DNA of 64,000 nt. Source: Microdochium bolleyi. Taxonomy: Eukaryota > Ascomycota > Sordariomycetes > Xylariales > Microdochiaceae. Of this stretch, positions 36,209 to 48,671 are shown in pieces; positions within the stretch are counted from its first letter, which is position 1, and each line of letters starts with the position of its first letter. The stretch lies in NCBI GenBank assembly GCA_001566295.1, contig KQ964249.1:1612001-1676000 (forward strand). The letters run 5' to 3'. The notes beneath the pieces were generated by a model. It was not told the origin of the DNA. It searched no databases and saw only the letters and a program-made list of their open reading frames with translations. Position numbers and translations under genes: made by a program.

Positions 36209-38348
36209 ATGGCGAAGCTCGACAGCCTGGACCTGATGGTCCTCTCCGTCATCCTTGCGGGAACCGCCGCGTACTTTACCAAGGGTAAAGTCTGGGGCGT
36301 GACCAAGGACCCCTATGCGAACTCGTTCGCCAACGCCAACGGCCTCAAGGCCGGCAAGACAAGAAACATTATCGAGAAGATGGAGGAGTCTGGCAAGAAC
36401 TGCATCATCTTCTATGGCTCGCAGACCGGTACCGCTGAAGACTACGCCTCTCGTCTCGCCAAGGAAGGCAAGAGCCGCTTCGGGCTCGAGACCATGGTTG
36501 CCGACCTTGAGGACTACGACTTTGAAAATATTGACACCATTCCCGAGGACAAGGTTGTGTTCTTTATCCTGGCCACGTACGGCGAGGGCGAGCCCACCGA
36601 CAACGCGGTCGACTTCTACGAGTTCATCACTGGCGAAGACACCGCCTTCTCTGAAGCCCGTGAGACCCCCCTCGACAACCTCAAGTACGTCGCTTTTGGA
36701 CTGGGCAACAACACCTACGAGCACTACAACTCCATGGTTCGCAACGTCAACAAGGCCCTCGAGAAGGCTGGCGCCCACCGCATTGGCGAGGCTGGCGAGG
36801 GTGACGACGGCGCCGGCACCATGGAAGAGGACTTCCTCGCCTGGAAGGAGCCCATGTGGACTGCCCTCGCTGAGAAGATGGGCCTCGAGGAGCGCGAGGC
36901 TGTCTACGAGCCCGTCTTCGGCATCACAGAGCGCGAGAACCTGACAAAGGAGTCCCCCGAGGTCTATCTCGGCGAGCCCAACAAGATGCACCTCGAGGGT
37001 ACTGCCAAGGGTCCTTTCAACTCGCACAACCCTTACATCGCCCCCATTGTCGAATCGAGAGAGCTCTTCACCGTCAAGGACCGCAACTGCCTTCATCTTG
37101 AGATCGACATCAGCGGCTCGAACCTCTCCTACCAGACTGGCGACCACATTGCTATCTGGCCCACTAACCCTGGTCAGGAGGTCGAGGAATTCCTCCAGCT
37201 GGTCAGCCTTGCTGACAAGCGTGACTCCGTCATCAGCGTCAAGGCTCTCGAGCCCACGGCCAAGGTTCCTTTCCCGACACCGACAACGTACGATGCGATC
37301 GTTCGCTACCATCTCGAAATCTGCGCGCCTGTCTCTCGTCAGTTCCTCGGTACACTCGCTGCCTTTGCCCCTGATGAGGAGACCAAGGCCGAGATGACGA
37401 AGCTCGGCAGCGACAAGACATACTTCCAAGACAAAATCAGCAAGCGCAACTACACGATCGCCCGGGCTCTGAAGGTTGTCAGTGGTGGCAAGAAGTGGGA
37501 GAACATCCCCTTCTCCGCCTTCATCGAGGGCCTGACAAAGCTTCAACCCAGATACTACTCCATCTCCTCCTCTTCTGCTGTTCAGCCCAAGAAGATCTCG
37601 GTCACCGCCGTGGTCGAGAACGTCATGATCCCTGGCCGCGAGGATCCGTTCAAGGGTGTTGCAACCAACTACCTGTTCGCACTGAAGCAGAAGCAGAACG
37701 GTGACCCCAACCCAGAGGCGTACGGCTTGACCTACGAGATCATGGGCCCGCGCAACAAGTACGACGGCATCCACGTTCCCGTCCATGTCAGGCACTCCAA
37801 CTTCAAGCTCCCCTCTGATCCCTCGCGCCCTATCATCTGTATCGGCCCAGGTACTGGTGTTGCCCCTATGCGTGCATTCATCCAGGAGAGAGCCAAGCAG
37901 GCCGAGTCTGGTGAGACTGTCGGTCCCACAGTGCTCTTCTTCGGTTGCCGGAAGCGGACAGAGGACTTCCTGTACGAATCCGAGTGGGAGGAGTACAAGA
38001 AGGCCATGGGCGACAACTTTGAGATGATCAATGCCTTCTCCCGTGAGGGTGCCAAGAAGGTCTACGTCCAGCACCGCCTCAAGGAGCAGGGTAAGCGCAT
38101 CAACGAGCTCCTCCTACAGAAAGCCAACATTTACGTCTGCGGTGATGCTGCCAACATGGCTCGCGAGGTTCAGGCTGTGCTCATCAAGATCATTGCTGAG
38201 GAGCGTGGCGTCACGGAGTCCAAGGCCGAGGAAATCGTCAAGAACATGCGCGCATCCAACCAGTACCAGGTATGTGCATCCAGCCTTTTCCCCTCTTTCG
38301 AGATCTTGGCAGATACTAACTTCTTTGCAGGAGGATGTCTGGTCATGA
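36209..38348 (+). CDS. NADPH-cytochrome P450 reductase
   Basis: Two exons: 36209-38269 and 38331-38348, separated by a 61-nt intron with donor GTATGT, branch ATACTAAC and acceptor TTTGCAG. The product is 692 aa. An N-terminal membrane anchor (about 8-23, LMVLSVILAGTAAYF) tethers it to the ER. The FMN domain has YGSQTGTAEDYA and ATYGEGEPTDNA; the FAD domain has RYYSISSS; the NADPH domain has GPGTGVAPMRAF and FFGCRKRTEDFLYE. The C-terminus is EDVWS, encoded by the tiny last exon; its Trp is the stacking residue next to FAD. The enzyme passes electrons from NADPH to microsomal P450s (for example Cyp51 and Cyp61 in ergosterol synthesis), and to squalene epoxidase and heme oxygenase. All key motifs are intact. 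Confidence 0.97.
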
Positions 38349-40186
38349 TCGAGCAGAACAATTTTTGTCACTCTACTCAATTAGATCCTACAACTGCGTC
38401 ATTCTTTCAACCTTCTCATGTTGGCGCAAAAGGCGTGATGGGTATTCTCTCCCGGTCAGCAGGGATAATTCTATTTCCATTTCATGACGGGAGACGAAAC
38501 ACAAGCTCTTTGGAACTAGATACCCATGCAGATAGATATGCGCCTAGGCATCTGGGGTTCATTAAACCATATACACTATTACATAGTTCGAGTCTGTAGA
38601 ATTCATTCGTAGGGTATTACCAAGTCCCTTGTATAGACTTGGAGTGAGTAATCAGAATGTCTGGTCTCTACCACTGCGAGAATTATATGTGCCTCAATGT
38701 GGACTGTCCCAACGAGCTCAAGCGATCCAGATGCTCTCCTCGATAGCGTTGTGTTACGTTGCCTATAACAGGATCCAGACCGAGCTCGGTCCCAAATCAA
38801 TCTGCGAAGTGTGTGCCTTTGTTTCTCCTGGTGATGCCAAAATGATGTTCACTCGGCTGGTGGGACGGGACTAGCCCTCAAGAAAGGATTGCTGGACAAA
38901 GGAAGTTCGCATCAGTTGACCAGAGAATAGGAGTGATGATTGAGCCATGCATCTGGCACCTGGTTTCTATTATCTGTACTGTCTTATGGCCGCGTCCTAC
39001 AATATATCACCAACTTCTCACCTCCTCCTCACCTAGATGACTGCCATTCTGTCGTTATGGACGACTTCAGTCAATGGCTCCCGGCACCATAACCACAGCA
39101 ACCATCCCACGCGGCGCCCTTGACAATGATCTCCCGCATGGCCGGACGCGTTTCTATTCTTGTCTGCCTGGTGGCCTAGCCCTAAAATCTATTTATTGCG
39201 TCCCAGCAGTCGTGCAGCTCCTGAGGCAACACCTTCTTCAAACATCATCACGCCTCGCAACTCCCAGGCGATTACCATCACATCACCACTTGAGGTCGTC
39301 CTTATCATCGGCGCTCACTATTAAAGACATCTCATTGAGCATCTTTTTGGCAGACCATCTGCTCCCGGACAGCGGCTCACCCACACGTCTCTTGACGCCC
39401 TCCAGTGCTCTTGCCTTACCGAGTAGCGGACTGCAGTTGCCTTACCGCACCAAGCAGCACGACTTCCTTACTTGGAGACGAACGACACCGTCGTCCTTGC
39501 CTTTCTTGCGAGTAAGTACGCTCGACAATCTCCTTCCTCACCAGCTCTCGCTCTGCCTATGCTTTCCCAATCCCACCTCTCCTTTTCTTCTTCCACTCTC
39601 GCTCTCCTCTCTCCCGCACACACACACACTCTCTCTCCCGCCCCGTATCACCCCGGCCAGCTCTCGAACAGCATCAAGTCATCCAGCTTCACACGTCCCT
39701 GATACTGACAATCACTTCGACTCTGTCCGCCCTTGCTGTCTAGCTACTCTATTTTACTCGTTACCACTCGCTTGATCAACCACCCTTTGGTAACAGCTTG
39801 AACACGGCTATCCTCAGCAAGGTATGTGCCACTTCCTCTGGCCAGCATCCTTTGTCCAGCTCCTATATTGGGCGCCGGACAATGGTTGATTTCTCCCTGT
39901 CATTCCTTCCCCAAAATCTCTTCACTGAGTATCTCAACTAGGCCGTTAAGCGACCAGGGGACAAGCTGCTGGCCAGTGCCGTTCATTCGTGCATCGTCTC
40001 CAACGCATTTCGAACATATCAAATCAAGCCGGCTTTCCTCAACTTGATCCTAAGCTGACCCATTGCAACACAGACTCAACTTCAGATCCATCGTCACTCA
40101 ATCCTTGACAAGGTAATGCCTTTCATACGCCCGTCCTTTTTCTTCTGGCTCTTTATGCACTGAAATTGACCTTCCAACCTCTTCAG
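38349..40186. other. Reductase 3' UTR and long, intron-containing leader of the RRM gene
   Basis: About 1.84 kb. The left part is the AT-rich 3' end of the reductase gene. From about 39,060 the sequence becomes pyrimidine-rich with CT/CA runs, like a long 5' leader. Two leader introns look good: 39822-40073 (GTATGT ... CACAG) and 40113-40186 (GTAATG ... CTTCAG), the latter ending immediately before the ATG. A further donor (GTAAGT near 39511) is possible. A 233-codon frame at 39074-39775 has low-complexity Ser/Leu/Pro content and is probably not a protein gene. Confidence 0.55.
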
Positions 40187-42251
40187 ATGACCATGGGCTA
40201 TCCGAACCACATCATGGGAGGCGATCACCCCTACGGCCCCAAGCGTAGCAACAACACTTCGACCCCTGCCCACCTCGGTCAAGGTCACCTTCCTCCCGGC
40301 TACATGGTCGCCCACCCTGGCGTCATGCCCGATGCTGCCTCTGCAGCTGTCCACGGCCAGGCTCATGGCGATACTGCCATGAACTCTCTCGTCTCGCAGA
40401 TCGGTGGCCTTAGTGTCAACACCGCTGCCCCTGGCCAGGCTCCCGCCATGTCAGGCCCGTACCTGCAGTTGCCTGACGGACAGATCATGTACGCTCCCGG
40501 CCTCCCTCATCCTGCTGTCCCCGCCTTTGGTTATGGCCAGAATGCCGATGCCCACAGCAATGCTTTCTTCAATCCTTACATGCAAAATGGTCAAACGCCC
40601 TTTCCCATGCCGTATGGCCTTGTTCCTCTCACCCCCGGCCGTCCTGCAACCATCCACGAGCGTCCTGAACATGGCGTCAAGGAGGTTCCTCCCTTGAGCA
40701 ACCGTCGCTCCTCCTACTCCACCAACGAGTCCGCTCCTACCACCCCGTTCTTCGGAAGTGTTGCTGCTCGTGATCAGGCTAGCCGCGTTGCTATCTTTGA
40801 TCGCTCCGCCTACACTACCCCTTCGCCCCAGCAGATGATTTCTAATGCAGCGGTCCAGCATCCCAAGGGTTTCCATGCGATTCCGGCTGTGATGGACCGT
40901 GATCTTGAAGCTTTGCTCAAGAAGGATCCAGCTGTGCCGAGTGCCGTCCCGGCGGTCTTCACTCCCCAGGAGAACATGAAGTCGCTGGAGCAAAGCCTCA
41001 TCAACCACATTCCAGGCAATCGTAACGTATACATTCGTGGTCTCCATCCCACCACAGACGACGATCTCCTCTATGCGTTTGCTGAGCGCTTCGGCAAGGT
41101 CGAGACCTCCAAGGCAATCATTGATACTGCCACCGGTGCTTGCAAGGGGTAAGTCACTCGACGCTCATTTTGCATGCTCTTTTCTTCGCCCTTGTCTAAC
41201 TTTGTTCGATCACAGTTTCGGCTTTGCGAAGTTTTGCGACGTTCGCGACTCGGAGAAGTGCATCCGTGGTTTCTACCGCTTGGGATATGAAGTTGGCTTT
41301 GCACGGGTGCGCATCATCGACCCCAAGCAGTGCTACCTTCATGTGTCAGGTTTGGGTGCTAACGAGCTTCTGCTCGCCCAGGAGTCGTTCAACTCGCGTC
41401 TCAAGGCTGAAGGCGACGAATGTTCCACCAATCTCTACATCTCCAACCTGCCCAAGTCCACCACCGAGATCGTAAGTTCTGCAGACTCCAGAACTTTGTC
41501 CTAACGTCTAATCCATGCTTCAACAGGAGCTCGGCGCCATTTTCCTCGGCTACAACATCTTGTCCAGCAAGATTCTTCGCGATCATCTTGGCAACAGCCG
41601 TGGCGTTGGCTTTGCTCGGTGCGTCTTCACTTCGCACGGGGAAATGATTGCCTGTTTGGCTGACTCTGATTCCAGCTTTGAGAACCGTGATGTTTGCGAG
41701 GAGATCATGCACAAGTTTCAGGGCCAGAGGCTTGGTTCTACTGGCAATGAGCTCTCCATACGATATGCTGACACTCCTCAGCAGAAGGAGCTCAAGCGCA
41801 TCACTGCTGAACGCCGCCAGTTCCGTACCAACGAGTACAATGTCGGCGCCTATGGCACTCCTCTTGTCGGCATGAACCCAACAATTTACTCTCAGTCGAC
41901 TTGGAAGCGTGGAGGGTCTGGCCTCTTGTGAGTCTCTGTTGCCTTATGCACTTTTAACAACAGTCTCTGACGTGGTTGAACAAAGTGCAAATGGTCAACG
42001 GAGCGACTCCCTTTCCAGTTCTGTCGATCATACTACGTCGTCTGGTGTCAAGGCTCCGTAAGTGCTTGCATGCGGCCATGATTACACACATTTTCTAACC
42101 ATGGATCAACAGGGTCAGCTCATCGACTTCGACAAATGCCGCCCCTTCTGAGAACGGCTCTGACGATGAGGTTGTCACCATTCAACTGAATGGCCCTGCG
42201 ATTGCCGATGGCACTTCCCGAGCTTCACCTGCCAAGGCCGAGGACGAGTAA
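40187..42251 (+). CDS. RBMS/MSSP-type RNA-binding protein with two RRMs
   Basis: Seven coding exons: 40187-41148, 41216-41306, 41382-41471, 41527-41618, 41676-41927, 41986-42057 and 42113-42251. The fully spliced product is 565 aa. The first 270 residues are low-complexity (Gly, Pro, His, Gln, Asn). RRM1 (about 279-351) has NVYIRGL as RNP2 and KGFGFAKF as RNP1; RRM2 (about 366-445) has NLYISNL and RGVGFARF. Paired RRMs of this type occur in animal RBMS/MSSP proteins, and fungal orthologues are often named MSSP-2-like; S. pombe Msa-type proteins are possible relatives. A role in mRNA stability or localisation is inferred. Introns 41307-41381 (75 nt) and 41619-41675 (57 nt) are multiples of three without stops, so retained forms remain open. 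A long leader with introns suggests post-transcriptional control. Confidence 0.85.
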
Positions 42252-42887
42252 AAGCTGGACGGGTTCTTGGCCAAGCCACTTTCTGGAGCCTGTTGACGTG
42301 CTCTTCATCTTCATTCTGTTTTGAGTTGTACCATGCAACATGATTTAGCGGTACTGTGTCTTCTTGATTTTGCGCGACACTTATCTTACTGCAAGGCAAC
42401 GCTCTTGTTTTGGACGCTTATCAGTCATATGCCTACAGCACCGAGTCGGATCATGGTCACCAAGGTAGTGTGATGTTGAACTTAGCGAGGTATGTCACGG
42501 CGTCACAATACGATGTGATATCATCGAGGGTGGACGAAAAGTGTGTTTTGTTTTTGGGGGTTTCCGAAGAGCTGAAGATATCTCATTGTTATCGCGCGGC
42601 ATCTATTACACGCCTGTACTTGATTGGCAGTGCAGGTTGATTCAGAATTTTAGACTTAATCGTAGTGTACATTCATAGACAAGGCAACCAGCAAGTTTGT
42701 CGTCACCATTGTGCCTTTGATTGCTTGTGATCCTGACATTTCAGTTCAAGCTTTGTTGTGTGTCGCGTGCGCAGGGATGCATTGGCACAACCAACAACAA
42801 CTATCAGGAAGTCCGCATTAAAATTCAAAATGGGTATCACAGTTATATCTAAATACCAAGGGCTAGCCTGTAACACTCAAAGCATGT
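42252..42887. other. Convergent intergenic region RRM gene / RIO2
   Basis: 636 bp between facing stop codons, AT-rich, with T/G-rich stretches near 42,550 that fit 3' UTRs. No gene seen. Confidence 0.5.
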
Positions 42888-44277
42888 CTAGATGCCCGAG
42901 ATGGCGAGCTTCTCAAACTGCGCTTGTGGACCCTTTGCCCTATCCCCCGTTGTGTCACCAGCACTAGCCTCGGCATCACGGTGTCTTGTTTCCTCGTCGC
43001 CTTCGTCCTCTGAACCTGAGCCTTCAAACTCGTCGTCAATCACATCGTCTTCATCATTGTCATCATCAGAGCGGCCCTCATCACCCTCGCCCTCTTCTCC
43101 TCTGCCATCCTGCTGCTCCCTGATGGCAGCCTCAAGATCTTTCAACATCTTCTTTGTGAAACCGGACGCAGCGACGGTAGCATCCAGCCTGGTTGCGCCG
43201 TCCTGGCCAACGGTCTTTTTGGCATCCTTGAAGAATGGGCCTGGTTCCGTCGCGACGAAGTGAAATCGGCGCTCGAAAAACCGCTTGATGCAGGCGACGT
43301 CTCGGTCGAAGTACATCTCGGCGTTCTGATGGTCCATGGAGACCATCTGTGGGAAATCGATTATGATTGGTGTTACTGTGAGGGGGTCTTCCTTCTGTTC
43401 TGTCGCGCCTGATGACTCTGACTCCTTGCTCCTCGCACTGGATGCCTCTGCTGTCAACCCTCGTCCCTCCTTCAGAAGGATATTGAACTCGTTGAAATCT
43501 CCGTGGATCAAGCCATGTTTCGCGAGCCGCAGGATGACAGAGATCAGCTCGCCGTAGAGCGCCGCTGGGTCTGGCACCTGTGAGATCTGGCGGAGCGGGA
43601 ACGCATCAATAAGATCCATGAGGATGGTGTGCCTGCTCTGCGATATCGGCTCCGGTACGAGGAACCCTTCGTCCCGCAGAGCTTTCATGAACGCAAACTC
43701 CTTCTCGGCAGCCAGCCGCGAGAGGTACATCCAAGACCCTGCCTGGCGGTTCCGGAGGTAATCCCGGTTCGACTTGACTGTGCGGAACGAAATGCGGCCG
43801 AGGCGGTGGATCTTGAGGACCTTCTGCGTGCCCTTGTCGTCAGCGACGATCATGATGTCGGACTCCTTGCCGACGCCGATCCGTGTGCCGACGCTGTAGA
43901 TGTGCTTCCGGGATGCGTGGGTGTGCAGGGCCAGGTAGTCGAGCCCGCCGTAGGTCAGGCGGTAGCCGTCGTACTTTGCCTCCTTGACACGCGCAATCAG
44001 GCCGACTTTGGCGAGGGCCGAGATGGACTTCCGCGTGCTTCCCGCGCCGCCGCGCAGGCGGGCGAGCTTCTCGATGAGGGGGGTGGGGATGAGCTCGTGG
44101 TTCTTGGATCCCTGCTCGCACTAGATTGGAAGCAAAAAGGGTTGTTGGTTAGTTTTGGAGGGTTGTTCTACCGTGAATTCTGGGGCGGAGGAGGGGGGGA
44201 GGGGTATTTCGTACGGCTTGCAGGACTCTCCAATCGTCTGCCGTGAGATGGCGCATGGCCTTGGAATCGAGCTTCAT
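42888..44277 (-). CDS. RIO2: RIO2 atypical protein kinase/ATPase
   Basis: Two exons on the minus strand: 44215-44277 and 42888-44120, with a 94-nt intron (donor GTACGA, acceptor ATCTAG). The product is 431 aa. Exon 1 gives MKLDSKAMRHLTADDWRVLQ, the conserved start of the winged-helix domain, which continues as EQGSKNHELIPTPLIE in exon 2. The RIO domain has the P-loop-like GVGKESDIMIV (about 104-114), the catalytic loop HGDFNEFN (D229) and the metal-binding IIDFPQ (D276), with an inserted Ser/Glu-rich stretch of about 35 residues between them. The C-terminus is acidic. Rio2 acts in cytoplasmic maturation of pre-40S particles and in 20S pre-rRNA processing. It is divergent from RPN1. Confidence 0.96.
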
Positions 44278-45004
44278 GTCGGCGGTTGTCGTCCGCAAGA
44301 GCGGTTATCCGGGGGAGGTGTTGTGTTTGTCGAGTGCCGATGTTTCTGGTGAAACGAGTGAAAGGCTGGTCTGTGTTCCGAGGAGTATCGCTCCAGTCGA
44401 TGTTGGGCCGGAATTTTGCGAATGGTCCATCAAGGTTGAACATTCAGAAGTTGTAAGTCGGGGTTGACCTTCGTTGGGAGCCATTTGAGTAGTACTGTGA
44501 CGTCCTTGTCACCCCACCATACAATCGAAAAATAAAATCACGATAAGAGCGATGGGCAACAGGGGAGCTGTCATATCTTATCGCCGATGATCATGAAGTA
44601 CCGAGTACCCCTCCAGCGGTCGGGTGCAGGGACCCTCTTTTAGGCGGCAGAGCCTCGCGTAACGCTTGACGTCCCGTCGAGCTGGGTTACCTAAGCTGAG
44701 CTGGGCGTGCCCGCCGCCTCTCGCATGCCACTTGCTTGGAGCTCGATGCGGTCGAGCCTGCCCCATAGCTGCCACCAGTCAACCAGGCGACATCTGCGTT
44801 GCATCATCACATCCACGATTCCATTCCTTTCCAAGCTGTCGACGCCGAGCCACGCCTGCGTTCAACTCACGGTTCCGTCAGTGTAGGGAAGGCAGCTCAT
44901 AGACCCGCTCACATCCTCTCTACCAGCAGCTCCGTCCTGCTCCTCGCGCATCATCCCACCTCTCGAGCCCACCGGGGACTTACAGTACCACTGCCACACC
45001 GACC
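44278..45004. promoter_or_regulatory. Divergent promoter region RIO2 / RPN1
   Basis: 727 bp between start codons. I looked for the yeast proteasome element GGTGGCAAA near RPN1 and did not find an exact copy. No gene seen. Confidence 0.5.
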
Positions 45005-47938
45005 ATGGCGCAAGACAACGACGCGCAGAAGTCGGCCGACAAGGGCAAGGGCAAGGCCGTTGATACCAAGGTCGACGAGACCAAGAAGAAGGATGGCCAG
45101 CCCGAGGCCAACGGCAAGAAGGACGAGAACAAGATTGGCTGTATGTTGAGCAGCCCTACCCTCCGAAATTCTGGTCAACACGATGCGCTTGAGCAGATGC
45201 TAACACGACTGTGCAGCCGAGGAAGAGCTTAGCGAGGAGGATCAGCAGCTCAAGAGCGAGCTAGAGATGCTCGTTGAGCGCCTGACGGTAGGACAGCTCG
45301 CATTGACAATCAGTGTGTATAGACTCTGTTGCGGAGGTGTGCTGACTTGGCAATGTATGACAGGAATCCGATGCGTCGCTCTACAAGCCGGCTCTTGAAG
45401 CCATCAAGACTTCCATTAAGACATCCACATCATCGATGACCGCGGTACCGAAACCGCTCAAGTTCTTGAGACCACATTACGAGACATTGGTCCAGCGTTA
45501 CGAGGACTGGTCGGAGGGCGATGATAAGTCCGCACTTGCCGATGTGCTCTCAGTCATTGGTATGACCTTCTCAGATGAAGACCGCCAAGACACTCTCAAA
45601 TACCGGCTCCAGTCGAAATCTCAGGACATTGAGTCATGGGGTCACGAGTACGTGCGACATCTGGCTCTGGAGATCGGCGAGGTCTTCAGCAAGCGTGTAA
45701 CAGCAGACGAGGCCGTGCAAGATTTGATTGACCTGGCCCGAATCCTCGTTCCTCTGTTCCTCAAGTCGAATGCCGAGGCCGATGCCGTGGATCTGATGAG
45801 TGAGCTCGAGATCATCGAGGAGCTTCCAAAATTCGTCGACCAGAACACATACCCTCGTGTCTGCTTGTACTTGGCTAGCATGGTGAACCTGCTCACTTAC
45901 CCAGATAACGAGCACTTCCTGCGGGTGGCGCACGACATCTACAAGACATACAAAGAGCACACGCAAGCCATGGCCATCGCCATCCGCCTCAACGATCTCT
46001 CTCTGATCAAGTCGGACTTCGAGAGCGCGTCCGACCCCGCCCTGAAGAAGCAGCTAGCATTCATGATCGGCCGCCAGAAGATTTGGCTCGATGTTGACAA
46101 GGATGATGAGGACGACAAAGACAGCACGGAGATTGACGAGGCGCTGTGCAACATCAAGCTTTCCGAGTACTTCAAGACCCTCGGCAAGGAGCTCAACATT
46201 CTCGAGCCAAAGACGACCGAGGACATCTACAAGAGCCATCTGGAGAGCAGCAGAGTTGCGGGCATGACTAACTTGGACTCGGCGCGCCACAACCTTGCCG
46301 CAGCTTTCGTGAATGCATTCGTAAACGCCGGTTTCGGTCAGGACAAGATGATGCTTGTGGAGCAGGAGAAGGAGAGTTGGGTGTGGAAGACCAAGGACGA
46401 AGGCATGATGTCAACCGTCGCCTCACTCGGCACACTCCTCATGTGGGATGTTGAGAATGGCCTCGACAAGGTTGACAAGTTCACCTACGCGGAGGAGCCT
46501 CAGATCCTTGCCGGAGCCATGCTTGCCATTGGCATCATGAACTCTGGTGTTCGGGTGGACAGCGATCCGGCCTTGGCCCTGCTGGGTGACGCGGACAAGC
46601 TGGAGCATAAGAGCCCACTGGTCCGCGTCGCATCCATCATGGGTTTGGGTCTTTCGTACTCCGGCTCGCAAAGGGAAGACCTCCTGGACATTCTGCTGCC
46701 TATCATCAACAGCTCGAACGACGAGATGCAGATCCCCGCAATGGCTGCTCTGGCGTGTGGTATGATCTTCGTGGGATCCGGTAATCCCGAGATTGGCGAG
46801 GCCATCGTGACTCTGCTCCTGGACGAGGACAAGAAGACACTCCTTACAGACAAGTGGACCCGCTTCCTCGCCCTGGGACTCGGTCTTCTGTACTTTGGTC
46901 GCCAGGAAGAGGTCGACGTCATCCTCGAGACACTCAAGGCCGTCGACCACCCCATGGCGAGGCCGACGGCGGTCCTCGCTGAGATTTGCGCTTGGGCCGG
47001 GACCGGCGCGGTGCTCAAGATCCAGGAACTTCTCCACATCTGCAACGAGCACATCGAAGACTCGGATGAGAAGAAGGGCGATGAGCTGTTGCAAGCCTAC
47101 GCTGTGCTCGGTATCGCGCTTGTCGCGATGGGAGAGGACATCGGACAAGAAATGGTTCTCCGCCAGTTCGGTCACCTGATGCACTACGGCGAGCCGAACA
47201 TCCGCCGTGCCGTGCCGCTAGCCATGGGTCTGATCAGCCCGAGCAACCCCCAGATGAAGGTGTATGACACATTGTCGAGATACAGCCACGACACCGACAA
47301 TGACGTGGCCATCAACGCCATCTTTGCGATGGGTCTGCTGGGTGCGGGCACCAACAATGCCAGATTGGCCCAGCTACTGAGGCAACTGGCGAGCTACTAC
47401 CACCGCGACCAGGAGTCTCTCTTCATGGTCCGCATCGCGCAGGGCCTGCTGCACATGGGCAAGGGTACAATGTCGCTCAACCCCTTCCACACCGACCGCC
47501 AGAATCTGTCGCGCGTGTCAACAGCCGGTCTTCTGACGGTGCTGGTGGCCATGATCGACGCCAAGTCTTTCATTACTTCCTCGTCACACTACCTGCTCTA
47601 CTTCTTGGTTACAGCGATGCACCCTCGCTTTTTGGTAACACTGGACGAGGACCTCAAGCCCCTCACAGTCAACGTCCGTGTGGGCCAGGCCGTCGACGTT
47701 GTTGGTCAGGCTGGTCGGCCCAAGACCATCACAGGCTGGCAGACACAGTCAACACCTGTCCTTCTTGCTCACGGAGAGCGTGCCGAGCTTGAGGATGATA
47801 AGTACATCAGCTTAAGTGGCACTCTCGAGGGATTGGTTATTCTGCGCAAGGTAAGTTCAAGTCCTGACCTTTAAAATCATGATGTGCATAAGCTGACGCA
47901 GTCCTCCGCAGAATCCTGAGTGGGAGGGTAGCAAGTAA
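45005..47938 (+). CDS. RPN1: 26S proteasome regulatory particle base subunit Rpn1
   Basis: Four exons: 45005-45140, 45217-45287, 45364-47850 and 47912-47938. Introns are 76, 76 and 61 nt, and the product is 906 aa. The first 45 residues are Lys/Asp-rich and disordered. The body is a solenoid with proteasome/cyclosome repeats, visible as repeated motifs such as ASIMGLGLSYSGS, PAMAALACGMIFVGSG, YAVLGIALVAMGED, RAVPLAMGLISPSNP and NAIFAMGLLGAGT. The last exon encodes NPEWEGSK. Rpn1 is a receptor in the 19S base that binds ubiquitin, the UBL domains of Rad23 and Dsk2, and Ubp6. The length is near that of other filamentous fungi and slightly below yeast (993 aa). Confidence 0.96.
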
Positions 47939-48671
47939 TGATTTGAGGCCATGATGTATGATGGGAGCAGGAAGCATGGAGCAATCACGACGGTCGTGCA
48001 AGATAGCGGCAACAGCCTCAATGCTCTGTCTCTCCCGAACAGAGTGAAGGATGTGAAGCTTCAGGTCCGATATTATGCTAGACAGAAGTTCAACATAGAA
48101 GACCAAAAAAAGCCCCTGGGTCAAAAGAGCACAGTGCGCAGCCAGGGAAACAGAATTACTGCCATGATGAATACTTGCTGTAACATGTCCTGTGACTTAC
48201 CCCACGCAACAGCTTCCAAAATGTCCTCGCTCCTCCCTAGTTCAAGGACCTACCGGCTGGCCAAGTGCGTGTGGATTGACAACTCTATGGATCGCGCGCA
48301 AAAGTCCAGTTCCAGGAACCTGACTTCGTAGTCAGACGACCCCGGGGGACTGTTTCTCGCCCACGGTCCGCAAAGAGCAGCGACCTGACAAAGCAAAAAG
48401 TTTCAGAAGAAAATCAAATTCTTAATAATAATAATGATAATCGGCCTGGGTATTATGCTGTGCAAAAACGAGGACTCTCCTATTCCCTGTTGTCCCTCCG
48501 GCCAGCCTGCTCTCCTTCCTCCGGAGCACCGCTCCGCCTGCTTGTGATCTGTGCCTCTGTTGGTTCTTTAGGAATTCCCTTCCAGCCTGCTGGGGCAGGG
48601 GGTACCACTGGTTTCCTTCTTCTCTCGGAGGACTTTTTTTTCATGCTCTCTTTCTCTCTCTTTCTCTTTGC
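47939..48671. other. Convergent intergenic region RPN1 / MATE gene
   Basis: 733 bp between stop codons, with AAT-type repeats around 48,420-48,440 and a pyrimidine run near 48,640-48,670. No gene seen. Confidence 0.5.

Noticed and set aside
36113..38074. 653-codon open frame antisense to the P450 reductase
   Set aside because: It mirrors the strong codon bias of the reductase gene on the other strand; its residues are a Val/Leu/Gly/Asp-rich shadow with no domain.
39074..39775. Candidate 233-aa protein gene upstream of the RRM gene
   Set aside because: Composition follows the CT-rich leader and no domain is visible; kept only as a possible upstream ORF.
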